A stretch of DNA of 64,000 nt from positions 20,329 to 84,328 of the forward strand of contig NZ_RYFV01000012.1 in NCBI RefSeq assembly GCF_004104015.1, in the 5' to 3' direction. This stretch comes from Actinomyces oricola (GTDB lineage Bacteria > Actinomycetota > Actinomycetes > Actinomycetales > Actinomycetaceae). Shown in pieces: positions 37,034 to 45,626 of the stretch (the stretch's first letter is position 1; every line of letters begins with the position of its first letter). The position numbers were made by a program, and so were the translations under genes. The notes beneath the pieces were generated by a model. The model worked only from the letters and a program-made list of their open reading frames with translations. It did not search any database and was not told where the DNA came from.

Positions 37034-40000
37034 GTGAGCAGATGGTCCGACGACGAGCCCACTGACCTGCCCGACTCCACCTCGCCTGACGGCGAGGGTG
37101 ATGAGGGCGGCACTGAGGACGACCGAGCCAGCAGTAGTCGTGAGGATCGGGTCCGCTCGGGCTTTTTCGCCCGGGCGGAGGCCTGGTCGCGCATTGGCGC
37201 CCGGCAGGGTTCCGGCTCCAAGTCCGAGAAGAAAGAGCCCAAGGGCGGATCCCCCTCGGGGCCCCGCACCCCCCGTTCGGGCCGCGGTCCCGACCGGCGC
37301 CAGCCGGGCCCCCTGGCCACCACTATTGGGATCCTCCTGGCCGCCGGGGTGATCATCGTCTTCCTGTCCCAGGTTTGGACGGAGGTGCTCTGGTACAACC
37401 AGCTCGGCTTCGCCCGCGTCTTGTGGACCCAGTGGATCAGTACCGGCGTGCTCTTCATTGTCGGCTTCCTGGTCATGTTCCTGGCCATCCTGGGGGCCAT
37501 GTTCAGCGCCTACCGGGCGCGCGAAATAAGTCTCCCCACCGATGAGGCGGCCCGGAACCTGGAGGCCTACCGCACCGCCATCGAACCGCTGCGCCGCCCC
37601 CTGGGCTGGGGCGTACCCGCGGTCCTGGCGCTGCTGGGAGCGGCCTGGGAGCTCGCGCCTCACTGGCGGGAGATCCTGCTTGCGCTCAACGCCGAGCCCT
37701 TCGGGGTCAAGGACCCCCAGTTCGGTCTGGACGTGTCCTTCTACGTCTTCATCCTGCCGGTGCTCTCCATCCTGGTGGGCTATCTCTCGCGCGTGGTGAT
37801 CTTCGCCGGGCTCGCCAGCGTCGTCGTCCACTACCTGTATGGCGGCATTTCCGTGGTGCGCCAGCCCCATTTCACTCGTGCGGCCCGCGTCCACCTGGCG
37901 GTCTTCCTCACCCTGTTCTCCCTGCTGGAGGGGGCGAGGCACTGGCTGGGGCGCTACACGGCCCTGTACGCCTCGAATCCCAAGTTCGACGGCGCCACCT
38001 ACACCGATGTCAACGCCGTCATCCCCGCCAACGGGATCCTTGCGGCGATCGCCGTGGTTATCGCGGTGCTCTTCGTATTCTCGGTGCGCTCCTCGTCCTG
38101 GAGGCTGCCGATCACCGGCGTAGCGGTCATGGTCGTTTCCTCGCTGCTGATTGGGGTCGTCTACCCGCTGGCGGTGCAGAAGTTCGTCGTGGACCCCAAC
38201 GCTCAGCGTGAAGAGGCCCAGTACATCGACCGGAACATTAAGGCCACCCTGGCCGCCTACGGCCTGGACGGGGTTGAGATCACCGCCTACGACGCCACTA
38301 CCACCGCCGAGGCCGGCCAGCTCCTGGCCGACGCGGAATCCACCACCTCCATTCGGCTCCTGGATCCCAACCTGGTGTCCGCCACCTTCCGCCAGCTTCA
38401 GCAGAACAAGCAGTACTACTCCTTCTCATCGTCCCTGAACGTGGACCGCTATGTCGTCGATGGCAGCAGCCGCGACACCGTCATTGCGGTGCGCGAACTC
38501 AACCTCGATGGCCTGGACGCCGGGCAGCGCACATGGATCAATGAGCACACCGTCTACACCCACGGCTACGGTGTGGTCACCGCCTACGGCAATACCGTGG
38601 CCTCTGGCGGTGTCCCCTCCTTCTGGGAGGGCGGCATCCCCTCCACCGGCGACCTGGGGGACTACGAGCCGCGAATCTACTTCGGCCAGAGCTCCCCGTC
38701 GTACTCCATTGTCGGGGGCGACGACGGCGGCAACCCGCGCGAACTGGACTACCCCGACGACACAGCGCAGTCGGGGCAGGTCAACACCACCTTCGCCGGC
38801 AACGGCGGACCGGATGTGTCCAACCCCTGGAACCGTCTGCTCTACGCGGTGAAGTTCCAGGAGATGAACATCCTGTTCTCCCAGGAGGTGCGGGACGGCT
38901 CCCAGATCCTCTACGACCGCAACCCGGCCGAGCGAGTGGCCAAGGTGGCGCCGTGGCTGACCCTGGACGGCAACCCGTACCCCGCGGTCGTTGACGACGA
39001 TGATGACCCGAATACCCCGCGGCGCGTGGTGTGGATTGTTGACGGGTACACCACCTCCAACAACTACCCCTACTCCCAGCACGAATCCCTTGAGGACACC
39101 GTTAGTGACGCCACCACCGGCTCGACTGCCCTGCTGGGGGCGCCCGCGGAGTCCAACTACGTGCGCAACTCTGTTAAGGCCGTGGTGGACGCTTACGACG
39201 GCTCGGTCACCCTCTATCAATGGGATGAGAACGACCCGATCCTGCGGGCCTGGGAGTCGGTGTTCCCGGGGGCGATCACCCCAATGAGTGAGATGAGTGC
39301 CGACCTCATGGCGCACATGCGCTATCCCGAGGACCTGTTCAAGGTTCAGCGCACTGTCATGGCCAGGTACCACGTCACCGACCCTGAGGACTTCTACTCC
39401 GGCGGCGACTTCTGGAAGGTGCCCGACGACCCCACTAAGGATGGTGACGGCGCCCAGGCCCCCTACTACCTCACCTTGAAGATGCCGGACCAGGAGAACG
39501 CCTCCTTCTCCCTGTCCAGCGTCTACATCATTGGCGGGAACACCGACCGCAATGTGCTCACCGGTTTCTTGGCGGTGGACTCCGAGACGGCCACGGGCCA
39601 ACCGGGGGTGCGCAACCCCGGTTACGGCAAGCTGAGACTCCTGGAGCTGCCGCGTTCCTCGAACGTGGCGGGCCCGGGTCAGGTGCAGAACAACTTCGAC
39701 TCCAACCAAGTGGCCTCACCGGCCCTCAACCTGCTTTCCCAACAAGGCTCGCAGGTGATCAAGGGCAACCTGCTGACCCTGCCTGTGGGCGGTGGACTGC
39801 TCTATGTCCAACCGGTGTATGTCCAGTCATCCCAGGGCACGCAGTACCCGCTGCTGCGCAAGGTACTGGTGGCCTTCGGCGACAGGGTCGGTTTCGCGGA
39901 CACGCTCTCAGAGGCGCTCGACCAGATCTTCGGCGGGGACTCCGGCGCGACAACTGGGGAGCAGGTTGTCGACGGCGACGCTGGAGCCGCGAACGACACC

Positions 40001-40297
40001 TCTGACGCCGACGCGGTCGCTCAGGGGGCTGAGACTGCGCCCACGGACGCCCCCAGCGCAGCCGCCGGCACCGCCCCGAGCCCGACGCCCACCCCTAGCG
40101 CCGCCGCCTCCGCCTCAGCCGGGACGGGGGACCCCAAGACCGACCTGGATACGGCCCTGGCTGACGCCCAGGCGGCAATGACCGAAGCGGACACCGCTTT
40201 GAAGAATGGCGATTGGGCCGCCTACGGCGTGGCGCAGGACAAGCTCGACGACGCCATTACCAGAGCCATCGACGCTCAACAGCGCATGGGCGGGTAA
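37034..40297 (+). CDS. UPF0182 family membrane protein
   Basis: The 1087-residue protein starts at GTG 37034 (GGAG about 9 nt upstream). Residues 1 to about 95 are acidic then basic and cytoplasmic. About seven transmembrane helices follow (95-385), then a large extracytoplasmic region with many conserved Asn/Trp/Tyr positions. The last 110 residues are Ala/Pro/Thr-rich with a coiled-coil end (LDTALADAQAAMTEADTAL). The family is universal in actinobacteria (Rv3193c in M. tuberculosis) and of unknown function. Confidence 0.92.
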   Translation: MSRWSDDEPTDLPDSTSPDGEGDEGGTEDDRASSSREDRVRSGFFARAEAWSRIGARQGSGSKSEKKEPKGGSPSGPRTPRSGRGPDRRQPGPLATTIGILLAAGVIIVFLSQVWTEVLWYNQLGFARVLWTQWISTGVLFIVGFLVMFLAILGAMFSAYRAREISLPTDEAARNLEAYRTAIEPLRRPLGWGVPAVLALLGAAWELAPHWREILLALNAEPFGVKDPQFGLDVSFYVFILPVLSILVGYLSRVVIFAGLASVVVHYLYGGISVVRQPHFTRAARVHLAVFLTLFSLLEGARHWLGRYTALYASNPKFDGATYTDVNAVIPANGILAAIAVVIAVLFVFSVRSSSWRLPITGVAVMVVSSLLIGVVYPLAVQKFVVDPNAQREEAQYIDRNIKATLAAYGLDGVEITAYDATTTAEAGQLLADAESTTSIRLLDPNLVSATFRQLQQNKQYYSFSSSLNVDRYVVDGSSRDTVIAVRELNLDGLDAGQRTWINEHTVYTHGYGVVTAYGNTVASGGVPSFWEGGIPSTGDLGDYEPRIYFGQSSPSYSIVGGDDGGNPRELDYPDDTAQSGQVNTTFAGNGGPDVSNPWNRLLYAVKFQEMNILFSQEVRDGSQILYDRNPAERVAKVAPWLTLDGNPYPAVVDDDDDPNTPRRVVWIVDGYTTSNNYPYSQHESLEDTVSDATTGSTALLGAPAESNYVRNSVKAVVDAYDGSVTLYQWDENDPILRAWESVFPGAITPMSEMSADLMAHMRYPEDLFKVQRTVMARYHVTDPEDFYSGGDFWKVPDDPTKDGDGAQAPYYLTLKMPDQENASFSLSSVYIIGGNTDRNVLTGFLAVDSETATGQPGVRNPGYGKLRLLELPRSSNVAGPGQVQNNFDSNQVASPALNLLSQQGSQVIKGNLLTLPVGGGLLYVQPVYVQSSQGTQYPLLRKVLVAFGDRVGFADTLSEALDQIFGGDSGATTGEQVVDGDAGAANDTSDADAVAQGAETAPTDAPSAAAGTAPSPTPTPSAAASASAGTGDPKTDLDTALADAQAAMTEADTALKNGDWAAYGVAQDKLDDAITRAIDAQQRMGG

Positions 40298-40332
40298 GAC
40301 GCCCGCGCGGGCCGCTGCGCTGCAGCGCCGGT

Positions 40333-40378
40333 CGTGCCTGGTGTCCCCAAGAAAGTCTTGTTGGGGACACCAGGCACG
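40333..40378. terminator. Bidirectional terminator between UPF0182 and SDR genes
   Basis: A perfect 18-bp stem (40333-40350 with 40361-40378) has a 10-nt loop. It lies between convergent genes, 36 nt after the UPF0182 stop. Confidence 0.88.
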
Positions 40379-40412
40379 TCATTTACGAGCGGATTGTCGC
40401 CAAACGCCCGAA

Positions 40413-41297
40413 CTAGCGTCGACTGCTCTTCTCCCCGGGCCGGTCTTCGTCCCCGCTGCCGGGTGTGGGTGCGAGGCCTGCGAGGGGCCCGTAGAAATGG
40501 GAGGCGGTGCTGCCGCCGTCGATGAGGATGTCGCTGCCGGTGATGAACGAGCCGCGGTCGCTCATCAGCAGTTCGCCCACGGTGCCGACCTCATCGGGGG
40601 TCCCGGCACGGCCGGCCGGGGAGAGCTCGATCATGCGCCGGTACCCGGCACCGTTGGAGCCGTTCAGCTCGTCGAGGGCGAGCGGGGTGATAATGATGCC
40701 GGGGCTGATCGCATTGACCCGCGCCCCGCGCTCGGCCCATCGCACGGCCTCGGCCTGGACCCGGAGCACATTGGCGCGTTTGGAAATCTGGTACGCGTGC
40801 AGGCCGTCGCGCAGCTGCCCGGGCTGGAGCAGGGGCAGTGAGAGCAGTTCGTCGACCGGGGTGGTCGCGAGAGCGCGGTCCGCCTCGGCGCTGAGTGAGG
40901 GCAGGCGGTGGCCGGACTGGGAGGAGATCACCACGGCAGAGCCGCCCGCGGCAATCACCCGGCCGAACTCCTCCAGGACGAGCGCGGTGCCGTAGAGGTC
41001 GACGTGAAGAATCTGCTCGATCGAGGCCTGGCTGGCCGAGACACCGGCGGCATGGACAACGCCGGTGATCTCGCCGAGCGCGTTCGCCGTTTCTACGAGG
41101 GCGCGCACGGACTCCCGGGACGAGACGTCCACGACGGCGGTGGATGTCTTGAAGCCGGCGTCGGCGAGCACCTGCGCCGCGGCGTCGGCGTTCTCCTGTC
41201 GCACATCGGCGAGCAGGACGTGACGTCCGGCGCTGACGCGGCGGGCGATCGCCTGCCCGATGGATCCGGATCCGATGACAACGGTGATCTGAGTCAT
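40413..41297 (-). CDS. SDR family NAD(P)-dependent oxidoreductase
   Basis: The 294-residue short-chain dehydrogenase has the N-terminal nucleotide motif GSGSIGQAIARR (a variant of TGxxxGxG), VVHAAGVSASQ as the NAG-like block, the catalytic Ser in VVISSQSGH and the Tyr/Lys pair in HAYQISKRAN. The tail VTGSDILIDGG is recognisable as ITGSDILIDGG. The ATG at 41297 has GGAAGG upstream. The substrate is unknown. It is the last chromosomal gene before the tRNA hotspot. Confidence 0.88.
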   Translation of the reverse strand: MTQITVVIGSGSIGQAIARRVSAGRHVLLADVRQENADAAAQVLADAGFKTSTAVVDVSSRESVRALVETANALGEITGVVHAAGVSASQASIEQILHVDLYGTALVLEEFGRVIAAGGSAVVISSQSGHRLPSLSAEADRALATTPVDELLSLPLLQPGQLRDGLHAYQISKRANVLRVQAEAVRWAERGARVNAISPGIIITPLALDELNGSNGAGYRRMIELSPAGRAGTPDEVGTVGELLMSDRGSFITGSDILIDGGSTASHFYGPLAGLAPTPGSGDEDRPGEKSSRR

Positions 41298-41361
41298 GAG
41301 GGTTCCTTCCTTCAGACGGCGAGCATAACCTCCCTCGCATTTCGCGACATTTTGCTCGTTT

Positions 41362-41523
41362 GTGACCACCCCGCCTACCGACGACCTACGTGGCCGACGA
41401 CACCAACGAGGCCCGACCCTCGCCCAGGCCGCCACTGACCTGAACACCTCACCGGCCCGCATTAGCGAACTTGAACGCGGCACCCGCCTCGGCACCATCC
41501 TCGCCAACATCTACCGCCACTAA
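41362..41523 (+). pseudogene. Short XRE-like HTH remnant
   Basis: An uninterrupted frame from GTG 41362 to TAA 41521-41523 encodes 53 residues with a helix-turn-helix pattern (LAQAATDLNTSPARISELERG) typical of XRE-type DNA-binding domains. It lacks a ribosome site and ends abruptly (ANIYRH), so it looks like a truncated remnant near the integration hotspot. Confidence 0.4.
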
Positions 41524-41727
41524 TCACTATCGCCTCACCACCCCTTGACGCCCATAGGAGCATCACCAGCGGCCGGCAGCTTTTAGGAGGTTTGGGTCAG
41601 GAACAGGCGCTGGAAGCGGCGAGCGCCCTTATGGGGCGTGACTGTGCCGGAGGCGATCTGAGGGGCGCGGCAATGGGGCCGCTCGGCCGCAGCCGATTGA
41701 AGGTGAGGCAAAGCACGTACCTCAGAC

Positions 41728-41757
41728 TTGAGGCCGGCAGCGAGGTTGGCCTATTGT
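41728..41757 (+). promoter_or_regulatory. Promoter of the initiator tRNA gene
   Basis: TTGAGG (41728-41733) and TATTGT (41752-41757) are separated by 18 bp, and the tRNA begins 11 nt later. The 200 bp before it hold no gene. Confidence 0.6.
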
Positions 41758-41768
41758 TATCTGGCCGA

Positions 41769-41842
41769 CGCGGGGTGGAGCAGTTCGGTAGCTCGCCGGG
41801 CTCATAACCCGGAGGTCGCAGGTTCGAATCCTGCCCCCGCCA
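41769..41842 (+). tRNA. tRNA-Met (initiator, anticodon CAT)
   Basis: The 74-nt gene folds into a full cloverleaf with anticodon loop CTCATAA. Initiator hallmarks are the mismatched first acceptor pair (C1 opposite C72) and three G-C pairs (GGG/CCC) next to the anticodon loop. CCA is not encoded. The 3' part from 41806 belongs to the 42-bp att core, so the gene was rebuilt by the integrated element. Confidence 0.95.
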
Positions 41843-42173
41843 CGAGACCGGGGGCCCCGGCACCATCAGGTGCCGGGGCCTTCCGCGTTCCCGGCACGTA
41901 GGGCGCTGGCGTGAAACCTGCCTGCGCGCTGTAAGACGGCATGAGCGAGTCGACGTTGACCCCAAGAGCCTCAGCGGTTGCATACAGATCGGCCAGGCTC
42001 CATCCCACCTGCCCTCGGAGCTTGAGGGAGATCGACGGACCGGACATACCGATGCGCCGCCCAAGCTCTGCGCGAGTAATGCCCTGGTGAAACATCACCT
42101 GGTTGATCGTCATACCAAGCGCCGCGTCGGCGCTCAGTGTGCCAGGAGGGGTGAGGAGCCGTTCGTTCATCAT
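41802..42173 (-). CDS. XRE-family transcriptional regulator ending inside the tRNA gene
   Basis: The 123-residue protein has a central XRE helix-turn-helix (GITRAELGRRIGMSGPSISLKLRG) and a dimerisation-type helix after it. The last 14 residues (LVAGAGFEPATSGL) are translated from the antisense strand of the tRNA, and the stop codon lies in its anticodon loop. This tail is an effect of where the frame runs, not a domain. The gene is the first of the element and divergent from the excisionase-like gene, so it is a candidate repressor of the element. Confidence 0.75.
   Translation of the reverse strand: MMNERLLTPPGTLSADAALGMTINQVMFHQGITRAELGRRIGMSGPSISLKLRGQVGWSLADLYATAEALGVNVDSLMPSYSAQAGFTPAPYVPGTRKAPAPDGAGAPGLVAGAGFEPATSGL
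41806..41847. other. attL (42-bp att core inside tRNA-fMet)
   Basis: These 42 bases cover the 3' half of the tRNA from the anticodon loop to five bases past A73. They are identical to 63557-63598. Outside the repeats the sequences differ at once. Confidence 0.92.
41853..41880 (+). terminator. Terminator of the tRNA gene, supplied by the element
   Basis: A perfect 12-bp stem (41853-41864 with 41869-41880) has loop ATCA, 10 nt after the tRNA. It lies inside the element. A related hairpin follows the right att site. Confidence 0.8.
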
Positions 42174-42191
42174 GGTTCAACTCTGTCATGA

Positions 42192-42205
42192 ACGATTAAG
42201 ATCGT
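42192..42205. promoter_or_regulatory. Candidate operator between XRE and excisionase-like genes
   Basis: ACGATTAAGATCGT is an inverted repeat of 5-bp arms with a 4-nt centre, lying in the 76-bp divergent spacer. Near it are CATGAAC and GTTCATG on opposite sides (about 42187-42193 and 42251-42257). One of these dyads is likely bound by the XRE protein. Confidence 0.45.
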
Positions 42206-42249
42206 CAACATCCTCGTGATGGATCTTACGCATGTAGCCGTGTACCATC

Positions 42250-42564
42250 ATGTTCATGGCAGTTAAGAATCCTTACGGAGAAGGCGAGTTGCTCACGGCG
42301 GCTGAAGTCGCTGAGCTCCTCCCTGACACGTCAGCGCAGACGGTCTTGAGGTGGGCTCGGCAGGGCGCACTCGCCTTCGTCAAGCTTCCGAGCGGACGCA
42401 AGTACTTCCGACGAGCCGACATTGAGGCTCTGCTGACGCCAGTGGTCGCCTCTGCTGCGTCTGCGGGGTCGGCTGATGCTGCGGGTCCGGTTGAGATGCC
42501 TGGACAGGGTCGCTTGTGGTCGGCGGCGATGTCGTCGCCTGCTGGTGGGGGTGATCCGTCGTGA
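42250..42564 (+). CDS. Excisionase-like helix-turn-helix protein
   Basis: The 104-residue protein has a MerR/excisionase-type winged helix in its first 65 residues: LLTAAEVAELL...TVLRWARQGALAFVKLPSGRKYFRRADIEALL. The rest is Ala/Gly-rich. It may be the recombination directionality factor for the integrase or a transcriptional activator. An ATG at 42256 is an alternative start. Its stop overlaps the next start. Confidence 0.75.
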   Translation: MFMAVKNPYGEGELLTAAEVAELLPDTSAQTVLRWARQGALAFVKLPSGRKYFRRADIEALLTPVVASAASAGSADAAGPVEMPGQGRLWSAAMSSPAGGGDPS

Positions 42565-43670
42565 GTGTGGTGGCGTCGGCATGGGCGTGGTCGGTTATGG
42601 GGGCGGGTCCGATGCCGAAGTTGGTGTTGGCGGCGTTGGCGGATCAGGCGGATGACGATGGTTGGTGCTGGCCGTCGCAGGCGGCGATCGCGGAGCGTTG
42701 TGAGATGGGCGAGCGGACAGTGCGGAGGCATATCGCGACGCTCCGGAGTCTGGGACTTTTGACCCCTGTGGCGAGGTCTTCGTCGTGGGGTCGGCGGTCG
42801 AATGGGTATCAGCTTCATGTGGGTGCCGTGGTGGATGCTGGTGAGAATTCGTTGGAATCCGGGCAACAGGCCAATCTGGCCTCTTGCGATGACTCGTCGG
42901 ACGACGAGTCTGTGGATAACTCGCCCGGGGGGTGTGTTTCTGTTGAGATTCCGGCAACAGGCCAATCTGGCCTCTTGCGCAACCGGCCAGATTGGCCTCT
43001 TGCGCAACCGGCCACTGTTGGCCGGTCGCAACCGGCCAACAGTGGCCGGTTGCTACCTATAAAGGAAGAACCACCATTAGAACCACCAGACCAGACCGAG
43101 CTTGACCGCGAGGAGTCTCCAGCGCGCGGGGCGCCGTTGGTTGGGTCTGGTCCGGCACCCGAGGACCCGGGACATTCGTCCCAGACTGGTGGGCGGGGTC
43201 CGGCTCCGGCGGGGCCGGGTGGGGCGGTTCACCTGCTGGGTTCGTGCCTGCCTGAGCGGATGAGGGTTCTGGATCCTGAGGGGGCTCGGGTGGTGGCTGG
43301 GCTGCTGGTTGAGCGGTTGGATGCGGGGTGGCGTCCGGAGGAGATCATGCGGGTGATGGATCAGCGGCTGCCGGCGTCGGTGGGGCGTTTGTCGTCGTTG
43401 GTGGCGCACCGGCTGCGGGTGAATGTGGCGCCGGATCTGGCGCCGATGCGGGGATCGCCGGCGGTTGATCGGTTGGGGATGTCTGATGATGAGCGTTTTG
43501 CGTTGGCGCGGCGTCGGTCGGAGGCGTTGGCTGCTGAGCGGCCTCGTCGGGGGGATCCGGCTTTTGGCCGGGCTTTTGAGGAGGCTCGGCTTGAGATGCC
43601 GGGTGCGGATCATTTGGCGCTTGCTCGGAGGGCTGCGGACATTCTTCGTGTGGGAGTTTGTGATGAGTGA
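42561..43670 (+). CDS. Replication-initiator-like HTH protein
   Basis: The 369-residue protein begins with a HTH_36-type domain (residues about 15-80: WCWPSQAAIAERCEMGERTVRRHIATLRSLGLL), as found in phage and plasmid replication proteins. The middle (about 100-175) is encoded by a repeat cluster and reads as low-complexity NRPDWPLAQPATVG. The C-terminal part is Arg-rich and helical. The start is a GTG coupled to the upstream stop (GTGA). I infer an initiator role from the domain and from the iterons in its own gene, as in lambda gene O. A transcription regulator is the alternative. Confidence 0.6.
   Translation: MSVVASAWAWSVMGAGPMPKLVLAALADQADDDGWCWPSQAAIAERCEMGERTVRRHIATLRSLGLLTPVARSSSWGRRSNGYQLHVGAVVDAGENSLESGQQANLASCDDSSDDESVDNSPGGCVSVEIPATGQSGLLRNRPDWPLAQPATVGRSQPANSGRLLPIKEEPPLEPPDQTELDREESPARGAPLVGSGPAPEDPGHSSQTGGRGPAPAGPGGAVHLLGSCLPERMRVLDPEGARVVAGLLVERLDAGWRPEEIMRVMDQRLPASVGRLSSLVAHRLRVNVAPDLAPMRGSPAVDRLGMSDDERFALARRRSEALAAERPRRGDPAFGRAFEEARLEMPGADHLALARRAADILRVGVCDE
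42863..43053. repeat. Iterons and large hairpin inside the initiator-like gene (candidate replication origin)
   Basis: An exact 26-nt unit (GCAACAGGCCAATCTGGCCT plus CTTGCG) lies at 42863-42888 and 42954-42979. A diverged third copy follows at 42980-43004. Then come two 23-nt arms in exact inverted orientation (43004-43026 and 43031-43053) separated by 4 nt. All share a GGCCA...TGGCC dyad flanked by GCAAC or TTGCG. Confidence 0.7.
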
Positions 43671-44751
43671 TGTGCGTGTGTCGTGGCTTGTGTGGGCGAG
43701 GGGTTTGGTGGGGTTGACGCCCTCGGAGTCCCTGGTGGTTGGTGAGTTGGCGCGTTTAGCGGATTGGCGTGGTGAGGCGATTGTCGCGGTTGATCATTTG
43801 GCTGGTGCGACGGGTAGGTCGCGTCGGTCGGTGTTGCGGGCTTTGGCGGGTTTGGAGGCTCGGGGTGTGTTGGAGCGGCGCCGGCGGCGTGTTGGTGGGC
43901 GGCAGGCGGCGTCGGTGCTGCGGTTGTTGCCTGTTGATGAGCCTTTGGATGAGGTCGAGGAGGCTGAGTCGGCGGTGAGGGTGTATCGGTTCGCTTTGCC
44001 GGAGATTGATCCGGAGGGTCGGTGGGTCGCGACGGCTGATGATGAGGGTTTGCGGGACGCGATTGTCGGGGCGGTCGCGCAGGATTGGGCTGGTGGCGAG
44101 GATGTTGGGGTGGTGTGCCGGAGTTTGGATCGCGCGGTTGAGCGTCAGTTGTCGGGGGCGGTGAGGGACGGGATCCGGTTTGCTCGGTTGAGTCGGGATG
44201 AGGCGAAGGCGGACACGATGTCTTCGGCGTGGGAGGTTTTGCGTTTGGAGACGCGTCGTGTGGTGATGGCGGATCGGCCGTGGGCGATGTGGACGGCGCT
44301 GACTCGTCGGGAGGCGCGTCGTGGTCGGGATGAAGGATTGCCTGACGGGGTGTCGGTCTCCACAGTGGATCCGGCGTTGCTGACCGACGGTGGCGTGGAT
44401 CTTCCGGGGGCGGTGGTTCGGCGCTCGGTGGTGGCGTTGGATGATTTCGAAACCGTGTTGTCTGGTGTTGTGGCGGCCCTGGTGGGGGCTGGGATGAGTG
44501 AGACGATCGCGTGGGCTGGGACGCGGCGGGTCGCGGAGTTGTCGCTTCGTGGGGCGTCTCGGCGGCACACGTTGGCGGGTGAGGATCCGCGTTTGGAGGA
44601 TTTGGGGGCGTCTCCTGCGTGTGCGCGGGCGTGGATGACGTTGTTGGTGGGTTCTCGTCGGGGTGCGCAGGTTCCGGTGGTGCAGATGAGTGAGGATGAG
44701 TTAGCGATGGGTGCGTGCAGGGTCGCTCGTGCCTACAGCAAGCGTGAGTGA
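43663..44751 (+). CDS. HTH-domain protein of the element, function unknown
   Basis: The 362-residue protein starts at ATG 43663, overlapping the upstream stop by 8 nt. Its N-terminus is a winged helix similar in plan to the preceding protein (LTPSESLVVGELARLADWRG...[34 protein letters not shown]). The rest is helical with no motif I recognise. It may be a replication or transcription partner of the upstream gene. The coding strand is very G/T-rich. Confidence 0.6.
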   Translation: MSDVRVSWLVWARGLVGLTPSESLVVGELARLADWRGEAIVAVDHLAGATGRSRRSVLRALAGLEARGVLERRRRRVGGRQAASVLRLLPVDEPLDEVEEAESAVRVYRFALPEIDPEGRWVATADDEGLRDAIVGAVAQDWAGGEDVGVVCRSLDRAVERQLSGAVRDGIRFARLSRDEAKADTMSSAWEVLRLETRRVVMADRPWAMWTALTRREARRGRDEGLPDGVSVSTVDPALLTDGGVDLPGAVVRRSVVALDDFETVLSGVVAALVGAGMSETIAWAGTRRVAELSLRGASRRHTLAGEDPRLEDLGASPACARAWMTLLVGSRRGAQVPVVQMSEDELAMGACRVARAYSKRE

Positions 44752-44809
44752 CGTCACAATTGTCTGGGTGACATTGTGGCACTCAGCACAGAATGTGATG
44801 TAGGTCATA

Positions 44810-45502
44810 TTAGGGGTGGTGGGTGTGGATCTGGGTGATGAGGTTGAGGGGGTCGACGTGGTGGGTCTCGGGGATCCATGGGGTCTCGGCGCTGGCTTGG
44901 ATGCTGTGCCAGAAGATGATGCCGTCGACGGGGTCGGGGTCTGGGGGGTTGTCCTCGTTGATCTGTTCGGCCATCGACATGTAGAGCGTGCGGGCTTGGG
45001 TGAGAGTTGTGGTGTCGTGGTCGACGATGGGGCTGGACCAGATGTCGTCGGGGCCGTTGGGGTCGTCTCCGTCGAGGGTGACGAGCCACAGGTTGCGTGA
45101 TGCGAGGTCGAGGTCGGGGGTGATCGGGGCCGTGGTGTTCGGGTGGTCTCCGATGATGGTGGGTCTGGTGTGGGTTTTCATCTGCTGGTGCGCGATGGCC
45201 AGGAGTTGGGACTGGGGGGTGTGATCGGCTCGAACCCATGGGGTTTCGATGATGGCGGTGAGGCGGTACCAGAAGGTGGCGCACTGCTTGGGGATCATGA
45301 CGGCGATGTCGGCGAGGCGGGTGTAGAGGTCGGTCGCGTCATCGGGGATGGGTTGGAGGAGGCGATGGAACTCGGTGCGGGCGGCGCCGTGGCGGGCTTG
45401 GGTGAGGGGGCAGTAGGCGGTGGTGCTCGGGTGGGGTCCGTGGGTGACTGCCCAGCTGTGGTGAATCGTGGCGACGCTGCCGACTGATTCGTCCCCGAGC
45501 AT
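44810..45502 (-). CDS. Uncharacterised protein with an internal duplication (possible cargo)
   Basis: The 230-residue protein reads against all neighbouring genes and starts behind a clear AAGGAG. I do not recognise a family. Two halves repeat a pattern: LTQAR, a helical spacer, then FW-x7-ETPW (CATFWYRLTAIIETPWV and IIFWHSIQASAETPWIP). It is acidic and rich in His, Thr, Pro and Trp, with no signal peptide or membrane helix. Its opposite direction within the transfer region suggests an independently regulated accessory gene. Confidence 0.6.
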   Translation of the reverse strand: MLGDESVGSVATIHHSWAVTHGPHPSTTAYCPLTQARHGAARTEFHRLLQPIPDDATDLYTRLADIAVMIPKQCATFWYRLTAIIETPWVRADHTPQSQLLAIAHQQMKTHTRPTIIGDHPNTTAPITPDLDLASRNLWLVTLDGDDPNGPDDIWSSPIVDHDTTTLTQARTLYMSMAEQINEDNPPDPDPVDGIIFWHSIQASAETPWIPETHHVDPLNLITQIHTHHP

Positions 45503-45626
45503 TTGTTTCTCCTTAGTTTATTCGCCTGTTGGTGTCACGGTACTCGACGGTGTTGGGTGTTGGTCTGATTCTTGGCGGGTGTGGTGCGCGCACGGTCTAC
45601 GTGGGGTTATAGGGAGGTGGCCCCTG

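Noticed and set aside
41592..41807. 71-residue plus-strand ORF upstream of and through the tRNA
   Set aside because: It covers the tRNA promoter and the tRNA itself and has no domain.
41802..41846. VAGAGFEPATSGL peptide at the end of two ORFs
   Set aside because: It is the antisense translation of the tRNA 3' half and occurs wherever ORFs cross such tRNAs. It is not a protein domain.
43756..44782. Long minus-strand ORFs opposite 43663-44751
   Set aside because: They are Pro/Thr/His-rich mirror frames of a G/T-rich gene without ribosome sites.
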